This document shows positions 1 through 5,169 of a stretch of 5,169 bases of DNA, piece by piece. The notes under the pieces were generated by a model. It was not told the origin of the DNA. It did no database searches and saw nothing but the letters and a program-made list of their open reading frames with translations. The DNA is from an uncultured Lachnospiraceae bacterium (GTDB taxonomy: Bacteria; Bacillota; Clostridia; Lachnospirales; Lachnospiraceae): assembly GCA_934434905.1 (NCBI GenBank), contig CAKSAI010000243.1, positions 1-5,169 on the forward strand, read 5' to 3'. The translations under genes and the position numbers were made by a program. Within the stretch, counting starts at the first letter, position 1, and the number at the start of each line of letters is the position of its first letter.

Positions 1-599
1 GAACAGGCGCAGGCCTGTGCAATATGGCAGATTGTGATATCGTGCATAAAATTTCTTTGTACAAAGGACAGGATTGAATCGAATACCTCATTTTGGGTAT
101 TCCTATAAGCAATATCAGCATGCAGCAGCTGAAGCAGCTCCAGCATATGGCAGAGTGGCCAGATGACGGTGCTCAGCCACGCTGTATCTTCGGGCACATG
201 CTTCAGGTTGTTTTCGTATATGCGTAAAAGTTCAGATTTATCAAGATAGTATTCCTGCGACAGACGGCTGATACGTTCTGTCGCTTTTGCTTTGTGGATT
301 CCATAGCCGCTGACACTTACGAAAAGCTTGCTATTGACAAAAAAGACATACTCTTCCAGCCCGGCATGGCACATGCCGAACAGGACCCCCTTTTTATATT
401 CACGAAAAACCTTCTGTTGGCAGTGGATGCATTTCTGCCAGGCTGCGTCGTCCGTCTTAACCAGAGAGCAAAAAGGATTCCGGTGAATATTGTTTTCCAA
501 CAAGCCGCCGATCTCCCAACCGTGGATCGTGATGAAAAGGTTTTGCTCTGTCAAATAAGAAATGTAATTGTTGATATCATGTACCAGTTTGTGCTTCAT
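1..599 (-). CDS. PocR-type sensor / AraC-family transcriptional regulator, 3' part missing (off left edge)
   Basis: Reading the minus strand from the ATG at 599-597 gives 199 uninterrupted codons and then runs off the window. Residues about 1-165 resemble the PocR sensory domain (PF10114): a PFCSLVK segment (Cys44), a KCIHCQ segment (Cys57, Cys60) and the family's typical CHAGLEEYVFFV segment (Cys77, His78). Residues about 172-199 begin an AraC helix-turn-helix (ITICHIAQACAC, next residue Ser), so most of the DNA-binding domain, perhaps 80-90 residues, is missing. In known PocR proteins this domain is thought to bind small organic ligands, and the Cys/His set could hold a metal or sense redox state; neither is shown here. 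An AAGGTG ribosome binding site sits 6 bases before the ATG. The gene is divergent from the oxidoreductase and GH3 genes, so it is their most likely regulator. The family call is firm; ligand and targets are inferred. Confidence 0.88.
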   Translation of the reverse strand, partial: MKHKLVHDINNYISYLTEQNLFITIHGWEIGGLLENNIHRNPFCSLVKTDDAAWQKCIHCQQKVFREYKKGVLFGMCHAGLEEYVFFVNSKLFVSVSGYGIHKAKATERISRLSQEYYLDKSELLRIYENNLKHVPEDTAWLSTVIWPLCHMLELLQLLHADIAYRNTQNEVFDSILSFVQRNFMHDITICHIAQACAC

Positions 600-605
600 A
601 AATAT

Positions 606-611
606 CACCTT
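606..611 (-). promoter_or_regulatory. Ribosome binding site of the PocR-AraC gene
   Basis: On the minus strand AAGGTG lies 6 bases before the ATG at 599. It supports this start for the regulator. It also lies almost exactly where the predicted promoter would start transcription, so the untranslated leader would be only about a dozen bases. Confidence 0.7.
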
Positions 612-617
612 GTCGTC

Positions 618-646
618 ATTATAGTTGTTTCTTGCAATTTTGTAAA
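618..646 (-). promoter_or_regulatory. Promoter of the PocR-AraC regulator gene
   Basis: On the minus strand there is a TTTACA -35 element (plus-strand 646-641), a 17-base spacer and a perfect TATAAT -10 element (plus-strand 623-618). This is close to the sigma-70/sigma-A consensus. The predicted start point is near 611, about 12 bases before the ATG. Its elements interleave with the candidate plus-strand promoter of the oxidoreductase, so polymerases for the two genes could compete. Confidence 0.7.
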
Positions 647-652
647 TATATT
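625..652 (+). promoter_or_regulatory. Candidate promoter of the FAD oxidoreductase gene
   Basis: TTGTTT (625-630), a 16-base spacer and TATATT (647-652) form a plausible but imperfect promoter. The weak -35 is what one expects of a promoter that needs an activator such as the divergent AraC-type protein. The predicted start near 659 would leave a leader of about 60 bases. The call rests on motif match only; other AT-rich hexamers nearby could serve. Confidence 0.4.
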
Positions 653-657
653 TTGCA
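632..657 (+). promoter_or_regulatory. Candidate AraC-type operator: TTGCA direct repeat 21 bases apart
   Basis: TTGCA occurs at 632-636 and again at 653-657, a 21-base spacing equal to two helical turns, with a few matching T positions on the left side of each copy. AraC-family proteins often bind direct repeats spaced this way beside a -35 element. The two copies lie inside the divergent promoter region. The motif is short and the region AT-rich, so chance is a real alternative. Confidence 0.3.
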
Positions 658-705
658 GAAAAATGAAGGTATCTCATAAGGAAACATGGTACGATAAAAG
701 AAAAA

Positions 706-710
706 AGGAG
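706..710 (+). promoter_or_regulatory. Ribosome binding site that fixes the oxidoreductase start
   Basis: AGGAG ends at 710. The in-frame ATG at 711 abuts it with no spacer and so is unlikely to be used; the in-frame ATG at 720 has a normal 9-base spacing. The earlier in-frame ATGs at 663 and 294 have no comparable site. Confidence 0.75.
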
Positions 711-719
711 ATGGATTTT

Positions 720-1985
720 ATGATACCGGAATTTGAATTGCATACGGATGTATTAGTTTTAGGCAGCGGGCCAGCAGGATTTGCGGCGGCGTATACGGCG
801 GCAAAAAACGGAGCAAAAGTGATCCTTGCAGAACAAGGCGGCGATGTGGGTGGAATCTCCACATCGGGACTTATGAGTCATTGGACCGGAGACTGCGGCA
901 GCCCGTTATACCGCCAGATTCTACGCCGGAGCGCAGATAAGAATGAGGGCGCGACAAAGGGCGTTATCACAACCCACATTGATCCGGAGAAACTGAAAAC
1001 ATTATATCTGGAAATGCTTTCAGAACAGAATGTAAAAATCATGCTGTACACCTTTGCGGAGGATGCGATCTGTGACGGTGACAAAGTGCTTGGGGCGACA
1101 GTGCTCAACAAATCCGGAAAAACCGATATTTACGCAAAAGTTACCATCGATGCTACCGGAGACGGGGATATTGCCGCAAGGGCGGGAGCTGAGTATGTTC
1201 TGGGGCGGGAAGAGGATAACAAGATGCAGCCTGCGACGCTTATGTTCAAGGTAGGCGGAGTGGATAAAAGCCGCGCGGTTTTCCTGGGATCCTTTGAATC
1301 GACCTATGAGACGGAGAAAGGGGAGCTCCAGGCGCTTGCAAGGGAGCATATACCCTATCCGGCGGGGCATATACTGACCTATGACGCAACCTTGCCGGGA
1401 ATTGTTACCTGCAATATGACAAACGCAGTGGACATTGACGGAACAAAGGCCGAGGATCTGACAAGGGCAACGTTGACCTGCCGCAGACAGATGGAGGATA
1501 TCGTGGCATATCTGCGAACCTACGTACCCGGATATGAAAATTGTTTTATTGTCAGTTCCGCATCCTTGATTGGCATCCGTGAAACAAGGCATTTTAAAGG
1601 AAAATATACTCTGACAGAGCAGGATATTTTAAGTGCCAGGGTGTTTGACGACTGTGTGGTAAAGGATGCGCATTTCAATTTTGATGTACACAATATTACT
1701 GGTTCCGGTCTGGATGAGACAGGTGTGCAGAAGAATTTTACGCAGGAGAAAGGATATACGATTCCGTACCGCTGTCTGCTTCCGGCGGAAAAAGAAGGTC
1801 TGCTTTTGTGCGGAAGAAATATATCCGGTACGCATATGGCGCATTCCAATTACAGGGCCATGCCGATTTGTCTCGGAACAGGCGAGGCAGCAGGCGCAGC
1901 TGCTGCCATAGCCAGCCGGCATGGGTGTGGCCTGTGCGATGTTACAGCTGCTGAAATTCGAGAAAAAGTTGGAATTATTGATTAA
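720..1985 (+). CDS. FAD-dependent oxidoreductase (FAD_oxidored, PF12831 type)
   Basis: This 421-residue protein begins with a Rossmann FAD-binding fold: GSGPAG at residues 15-20 and an acidic end of the second strand at Glu38 (AEQ), the usual ribose-binding residue. DATGDGDIAARAG at 144-156 is the second FAD contact typical of this class. The middle holds GIRETRHFKG and a YTIPYRCLLP segment, and the C-terminus has LLLCGRNISGTHMAHSNYR (361-379) followed by LGTGEAAG (385-392), the conserved end of PF12831 proteins. There is no signal peptide or membrane segment, so it should be cytoplasmic. Members of this family carry out hydride transfer on varied substrates; the substrate here is not readable. 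The start at 720 is chosen by its ribosome binding site; upstream in-frame codons to 294 run antisense through the regulator and are not real. The GH3 gene follows after 66 bases on the same strand, so co-expression is likely. Confidence 0.9.
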   Translation: MIPEFELHTDVLVLGSGPAGFAAAYTAAKNGAKVILAEQGGDVGGISTSGLMSHWTGDCGSPLYRQILRRSADKNEGATKGVITTHIDPEKLKTLYLEMLSEQNVKIMLYTFAEDAICDGDKVLGATVLNKSGKTDIYAKVTIDATGDGDIAARAGAEYVLGREEDNKMQPATLMFKVGGVDKSRAVFLGSFESTYETEKGELQALAREHIPYPAGHILTYDATLPGIVTCNMTNAVDIDGTKAEDLTRATLTCRRQMEDIVAYLRTYVPGYENCFIVSSASLIGIRETRHFKGKYTLTEQDILSARVFDDCVVKDAHFNFDVHNITGSGLDETGVQKNFTQEKGYTIPYRCLLPAEKEGLLLCGRNISGTHMAHSNYRAMPICLGTGEAAGAAAAIASRHGCGLCDVTAAEIREKVGIID

Positions 1986-2012
1986 AAAATTATAAGAATC
2001 GCCGTGTTGTTT

Positions 2013-2021
2013 TGTTATAAT
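2013..2021 (+). promoter_or_regulatory. Extended -10 promoter in front of the GH3 gene
   Basis: TGT followed by a perfect TATAAT (2016-2021) forms an extended -10 element, which can work without a good -35; no good -35 is seen 16-18 bases upstream. The predicted start near 2028 leaves a leader of about 24 bases containing the GH3 ribosome binding site. It would let GH3 be made separately from the oxidoreductase, in addition to read-through. It also argues against the upstream in-frame starts at 2004 (GTG) and 2022 (ATG). Confidence 0.5.
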
Positions 2022-2037
2022 ATGGACAGAGAAAAAA

Positions 2038-2045
2038 CAGAGGAG
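2038..2045 (+). promoter_or_regulatory. Ribosome binding site of the GH3 gene
   Basis: CAGAGGAG ends 6 bases before the ATG at 2052. The alternative in-frame starts at 2004 and 2022 have no such site, so 2052 is preferred. Confidence 0.8.
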
Positions 2046-2051
2046 ATTCGT

Positions 2052-4829
2052 ATGAAGATCGATAAAGAAACAATCATTGCAGGAAAGAGGTTATGGGATA
2101 CGGTTCCTGGTCCGGTAAAGGATTTAGCGCCGCTGTGCCGGAAAATCGCTGCGGAGGGCAGCGTTCTTTTAAAAAACGATAACGTTCTGCCCTTTAAAAA
2201 GGGAGAGAAGATCGCGGTATTCGGCCGGATCCAGGAGACTTATATCAAGAGCGGAACCGGCTCCGGCGGTCTTGTGAATGTGGAACAGGTGCCCTGTATT
2301 CTTACGTCTCTGCGGGAAAATGGAATATTTGAGATCGATGAGACGCTGGCGCTGCGCTATGCGGAATGGATCGAGGAGCACCCCTTTGACAATGGTCACG
2401 GCTGGGCCACAGAACCATGGTGCCAGGAGGAAATGGCGGTGGACTGCAGGCTGGCGGAGAAAGCCGCATCACGGAATGACGCTGCGGTGATTATCATTGG
2501 AAGAACAGCCGGAGAGGATAAGGATAACTCCACGGAAAAGGGCAGCTATTATCTGACAGGTCAGGAAGAGGAGATGATCGCGAATGTGACAGCCTTCTTT
2601 GACCGGGTGGCGGTGATCCTGAATGTGGGCAATCTGGTGGATCTCGGCTTCATGGACCGATATCCCGTCGGTGCAGTGATGTATGTATGGCAGGGCGGTC
2701 AGGAGGGCGCTAATGCGTTGGCAGATCTTCTTGCGGGAAAGGTCAGCCCCTGTGGAAAACTGCCGGATACCCAGGCACGCACTGTTGAAAGCTATCCTTC
2801 CTATCACAATTTCAGCTATCCAAAGAAAGCATATTATCAGGAAGATATCTATGTGGGTTATCGTTATTTTGAGACCTTTGCAAAGGAAAAGGTGCGTTAT
2901 CCCTTTGGATATGGACTTACATACACCACCTTTGACGTATCCTGTACAGCTGCGTTGCGCGGGGATAGAAATACAGTTACAGCAGTAAGCAGTGAAGGGA
3001 CGGTAGCCGATAAGATTACAGTCACGGCGGAGGTAAAGAATACAGGTACATTTCCTGCCCGCCAGGTAGTGCAGGTTTATTACGGAGCGCCCTGTGGAAG
3101 GCTTGGCACACCGGAAAAGCAGCTAATCGCCTATCAGAAGACAAAAGAATTGCAGCCGGGCGAGAGCGAGACTCTGACCATGCGGTTTGCCGTTGACGCC
3201 ATGGCCTCATACGACGACAGCGGGATCACCGGCAATCCCAGCTGTTATGTGATGGAAGCAGGCGATTATGGGATTTATGCAGGAACCGATGTGCGAGTGG
3301 CGGAGAAGATATTTGTTTATTCGCTGGCGGAAACGATGGTGACAAAGCAACTGGAAGAGGCGCTCACGGGAAGCGAGCCCTTTGAACGCTATGTGGCAAA
3401 GGAGACGGGCGGGTGTCGTATTCCCACTCTGCAGTCGGCTCCGATGAGAAGGAGCGATCTGGACGAAAGGATCGCAGAACGCCGTCCAAAAGAGATTCCG
3501 TTCACCGGATATCAGGGAATCCAACTTGTGGATGTAGCTGACGGAAAACGCACGATGGAAGCGTTTATCGCCCAGATGACAGACGAAGATCTCTGCGCTA
3601 TCGTGTGCGGAGAAGGTATGAACAGCCCCAAGGTAACGCCGGGAACAGGCGGAGCCTTTGGTGGGGTGACAGATTCCCTGCTGGATTTGGGGATCCCGGT
3701 CTGCTGTGTGACGGACGGTCCCTCCGGAATTCGGATCGGTGACGATTTAAAGAGCACGTCGCTGCCCAACGGATATGTATTTGCCTCAGCCTTTGATGAT
3801 GCGTTGACGGAAGCGATATTTGAACTGGAGGGCATGGAACTGTTCGGCTATAACATTGATGCGATCTTAGGACCGGGCATGAACATACACCGCCATCCAC
3901 TCTGCGGCAGGAACTTTGAGTATTTTTCCGAAGACCCGCTTCTCTCAGGAAAGACGGCGGCTGCAATGACACGGGGTGTTGCAAGATCAGGTTGCAGTAC
4001 GACAATCAAGCATTTCTGCTGCAACAATCAGGAGTATGCCAGATTTGACTGCAATGCAGTGGTATCGGAGCGGGCATTGCGGGAAATCTACCTTCGGGGC
4101 TTTGAAATTGCCGTGAAGGAGGGCGGGGCCACCGCGGTCATGACAACCTACAATCCGGTAAACGGCTACTGGAATGCCTCCAATTACGATCTTACCACCA
4201 CTGTTCTTCGGAAGGAATGGGAATTTGACGGATTTGTGATGACAGACTGGTGGGCAAGGTGCAACTGCAAGGGCGAGGAGGGAACAGGAGAGAACCTGAA
4301 GGCCATGGTCAGAGCCCAGAACGATGTGTATATGGTCTGTGATTCGGCGGCGGAAAAGTCCCATAATCTGTACGAGGGATTGAAAGAAGGATATATCAGC
4401 CGGGGAGATCTGCAGCGCAGTGCGGCGAATCTGCTTGGATATATCATTAATTCCCCCACCTTTGCGAAGTTTGTGGACGGTGGCTGCGTCAAGCCAGAGT
4501 ATGAGAACTATGATGAATCCGGGATGGAGACAGCGGTCGAGATCAAGCAGTCGGTATCTGGCTGCGCCTATGCCTGCACGCTTCCGAAGGAAGGCGATTA
4601 TCTGCTGATATTAGAGGTGGTCTCCCGCATGGATGCTCTGGCCCAGACGGCTATGGGACTTGCGATAGGCGAGAATGTCCGTATCGGCCTGTCCGTGGAG
4701 GGAACCGACGGACAGACGAAGGTCATAAAGCGGAAGGTAAGACTTGGAAAGACAGAGAACACCATAATATTTGATTTCCCGGCGGAGATAGAGGTGGATA
4801 GGCTGGCGTTAAAATATAAATTGGTGTAG
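2052..4829 (+). CDS. Glycoside hydrolase family 3 enzyme with permuted domain order (beta-glucosidase-like)
   Basis: The 925-residue protein has the GH3 modules in swapped order. Residues about 15-290 are the alpha/beta sandwich (GH3_C): EGSVLLKND, GRTAGED with Glu155 as likely acid/base, WQGGQEGANALADLL and PFGYGLTYTTF (284-294). About 321-418 is the fibronectin-III-like domain. After a linker of about 80 residues the TIM barrel spans about 500-815: DGPSGIR (Asp555), GPGMNIHRHPLCGRNFEYFSEDP (607-629), IKHF (Lys653, His654) and GFVMTDWWA with Asp732 as nucleophile. Both catalytic residues are present, so it should be active. Residues 817-925 form an extra beta-rich module. This order is known from Ruminococcus albus and Butyrivibrio beta-glucosidases. 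There is no signal peptide, so it acts on imported glycosides. The glycoside substrate (glucoside, xyloside or other) is not decidable from sequence. It lies 66 bases after the oxidoreductase and ends before a strong terminator. Confidence 0.95.
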   Translation: MKIDKETIIAGKRLWDTVPGPVKDLAPLCRKIAAEGSVLLKNDNVLPFKKGEKIAVFGRIQETYIKSGTGSGGLVNVEQVPCILTSLRENGIFEIDETLALRYAEWIEEHPFDNGHGWATEPWCQEEMAVDCRLAEKAASRNDAAVIIIGRTAGEDKDNSTEKGSYYLTGQEEEMIANVTAFFDRVAVILNVGNLVDLGFMDRYPVGAVMYVWQGGQEGANALADLLAGKVSPCGKLPDTQARTVESYPSYHNFSYPKKAYYQEDIYVGYRYFETFAKEKVRYPFGYGLTYTTFDVSCTAALRGDRNTVTAVSSEGTVADKITVTAEVKNTGTFPARQVVQVYYGAPCGRLGTPEKQLIAYQKTKELQPGESETLTMRFAVDAMASYDDSGITGNPSCYVMEAGDYGIYAGTDVRVAEKIFVYSLAETMVTKQLEEALTGSEPFERYVAKETGGCRIPTLQSAPMRRSDLDERIAERRPKEIPFTGYQGIQLVDVADGKRTMEAFIAQMTDEDLCAIVCGEGMNSPKVTPGTGGAFGGVTDSLLDLGIPVCCVTDGPSGIRIGDDLKSTSLPNGYVFASAFDDALTEAIFELEGMELFGYNIDAILGPGMNIHRHPLCGRNFEYFSEDPLLSGKTAAAMTRGVARSGCSTTIKHFCCNNQEYARFDCNAVVSERALREIYLRGFEIAVKEGGATAVMTTYNPVNGYWNASNYDLTTTVLRKEWEFDGFVMTDWWARCNCKGEEGTGENLKAMVRAQNDVYMVCDSAAEKSHNLYEGLKEGYISRGDLQRSAANLLGYIINSPTFAKFVDGGCVKPEYENYDESGMETAVEIKQSVSGCAYACTLPKEGDYLLILEVVSRMDALAQTAMGLAIGENVRIGLSVEGTDGQTKVIKRKVRLGKTENTIIFDFPAEIEVDRLALKYKLV

Positions 4830-4862
4830 AGTAAAATGCAAGTGCAAAAGCAATGATAATCC

Positions 4863-4914
4863 AAGATAGACTGGGTGATTTGGCAGAATTTGCCGGATCA
4901 CCCAATTTTATCTT
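4863..4914 (+). terminator. Rho-independent terminator after the GH3 gene
   Basis: TGGGTGATTTGGCA (4872-4885) pairs with TGCCGGATCACCCA (4891-4904) around a 5-base GAATT loop: 14 pairs with two G-U wobbles. A T-rich run (ATTTTATCTT) follows. AAGATA at 4863-4868 can further pair with TATCTT at 4909-4914, leaving A-rich sequence on the left, so it might work weakly in both directions. It separates the oxidoreductase-GH3 unit from the downstream lipoprotein gene. Confidence 0.88.
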
Positions 4915-4945
4915 GTCGCAGTGCAATTTATTGGAATTATCAAAC

Positions 4946-4969
4946 AATATCTTATAAGAAAAAGATATT
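4946..4969. repeat. Perfect 8-bp inverted repeat, candidate operator for the lipoprotein gene
   Basis: AATATCTT (4946-4953) and AAGATATT (4962-4969) form an exact inverted repeat with an 8-base gap, extendable to AACA/TTGTT with a 2-base bulge. It lies immediately upstream of and touching the likely -35 of the downstream promoter, the usual place for a regulator site. No T-run follows the right arm and the stem is all-AT but for one pair, so it is a poor terminator. AT-rich sequence makes chance palindromes more likely. Confidence 0.4.
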
Positions 4970-4995
4970 TTGTTAGAGTACAATAGACATATAAT
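4968..4995 (+). promoter_or_regulatory. Promoter of the downstream lipoprotein gene
   Basis: A perfect TATAAT lies at 4990-4995, with a weak TTTTGT -35 (4968-4973) 16 bases upstream. The predicted start near 5002 gives a leader of about 54 bases. A second possible -10, TACAAT at 4979-4984, lacks a good -35. The weak -35 beside an inverted repeat suggests regulation. Confidence 0.55.
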
Positions 4996-5042
4996 ATACT
5001 TGCCGACGAAGATGTTCGTGGTGAAGACAAGACATGTGAATA

Positions 5043-5050
5043 AGAGGAGG
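5043..5050 (+). promoter_or_regulatory. Ribosome binding site of the lipoprotein gene
   Basis: AGAGGAGG, close to the ideal anti-16S sequence, lies 5 bases before the ATG at 5056 and fixes that start. Confidence 0.85.
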
Positions 5051-5055
5051 AACCT

Positions 5056-5169
5056 ATGAGAAAATTTCAGCAAAAAGGCAGCAAAAGGATATCCCGCCGG
5101 ATTGCAGCGGGAATGTTGGCATTTACAATGGCATTTACCATGACGGCATGCAGCGTCGGGTATGAGGAG
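5056..5169 (+). CDS. Lipoprotein, N-terminal fragment; possibly an ABC sugar-binding protein (runs off right edge)
   Basis: The 38 visible codons encode a lipoprotein signal peptide: a basic start (several Lys/Arg through residues 2-15), a hydrophobic stretch at about 16-31 rich in Ala, Met and Phe, and a lipobox-like MTAC with Cys32 as the lipidated residue. After cleavage the protein would be anchored to the outside of the cell membrane. Nothing of the mature domain is visible, so the function is not seen. Next to a cytoplasmic GH3 enzyme and an AraC-type regulator, a solute-binding lipoprotein of a sugar ABC transporter is the commonest arrangement in Clostridia, and is the best inference; another lipoprotein is possible. 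The SRR pair resembles part of a Tat motif but the following residues do not fit. It has its own promoter and ribosome binding site, after the GH3 terminator. Confidence 0.75.
   Translation, partial: MRKFQQKGSKRISRRIAAGMLAFTMAFTMTACSVGYEE

Noticed and set aside
294..719. N-terminal extension of the oxidoreductase back to 294, or starts at 663 or 711
   Set aside because: The extension is antisense to a convincing PocR-domain gene, contains no recognisable domain, and the starts at 294 and 663 lack ribosome binding sites. The ATG at 711 directly abuts AGGAG with no spacer.
1020..1592. 190-residue open frame on the minus strand inside the oxidoreductase gene
   Set aside because: It lies wholly antisense to a well-supported gene, shows no family motif and has an odd cysteine-rich low-quality composition; it is a shadow frame.
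3598..4005. 135-residue open frame on the minus strand inside the GH3 gene
   Set aside because: It overlaps the conserved GH3 TIM-barrel coding sequence, and its translation has no recognisable motif.
4999..5026. Imperfect hairpin (ACGAA/TTCGT core, loop GATG, with outer CTTGCC/GGTGAAG pairing) in the lipoprotein leader
   Set aside because: The stem is short and bulged, and the predicted transcript start near 5002 would cut off its outer arm. It does not match a riboswitch or T-box layout I know, so it is not called a regulatory RNA.
4723..5073. 116-residue minus-strand open frame spanning the GH3 end, terminator and lipoprotein start
   Set aside because: It crosses the GH3 stop, a strong terminator hairpin and a promoter, and its proline/serine-rich translation resembles no family. 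No convincing ribosome binding site or promoter was seen for it.
5067..5103. Tat-type signal from the SRR pair in the lipoprotein leader
   Set aside because: Residues after the arginines are Ile-Ala-Ala rather than the usual x-Phe-Leu-Lys pattern, and the lipobox-like MTAC fits an ordinary Sec lipoprotein signal better.
1..5169. CRISPR array, tRNA, rRNA, insertion sequence or transposase
   Set aside because: No regularly spaced repeats, no tRNA-like cloverleaf or rRNA sequence, and no terminal inverted repeats or transposase motifs were seen on either strand.

Overview
The window looks like a carbohydrate- or glycoside-utilisation locus from a gut-type Firmicute, most likely a Lachnospiraceae or related Clostridia. 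The clues are strong AGGAGG-type ribosome binding sites, intermediate base composition, a lipoprotein signal of Firmicute style, and a glycoside hydrolase family 3 enzyme with the permuted domain order known from Ruminococcus and Butyrivibrio. This assignment is inference from style; no taxonomic marker gene is present.

Layout: (1) Positions 1-599 on the minus strand hold the first 199 codons of a regulator with an N-terminal PocR-type sensor domain and the beginning of an AraC-type helix-turn-helix; the rest lies outside the left edge. (2) Positions 600-719 are a compact divergent control region with overlapping outward-facing promoters and candidate operator repeats. (3) Positions 720-1985 encode a 421-residue FAD-dependent oxidoreductase of the FAD_oxidored (PF12831) type. 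(4) A 66-base gap carries a perfect extended -10 element. (5) Positions 2052-4829 encode a 925-residue cytoplasmic GH3 enzyme whose domains run alpha/beta sandwich, fibronectin-III-like, TIM barrel, then an extra beta-rich C-terminal module. (6) A strong intrinsic terminator follows at 4872-4914. (7) After an AT-rich promoter region with a perfect 8-bp inverted repeat, a lipoprotein gene starts at 5056 and runs off the right edge.

How the parts may work together (inference): the PocR-AraC protein senses a small molecule and controls the divergent oxidoreductase and GH3 genes, and perhaps the lipoprotein. The lipoprotein, if it is an ABC-transporter binding protein, would capture a glycoside outside the cell. 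The GH3 enzyme, which has no signal peptide, would cleave it inside, and the FAD enzyme would oxidise or reduce the glycoside or its aglycone. The oxidoreductase substrate cannot be read from the sequence. The most notable points are the pairing of an FAD enzyme with a GH3 under a PocR-type regulator, the permuted GH3 with its C-terminal module, and a near-identical AT-rich 12-mer present in both the divergent control region and the lipoprotein promoter.
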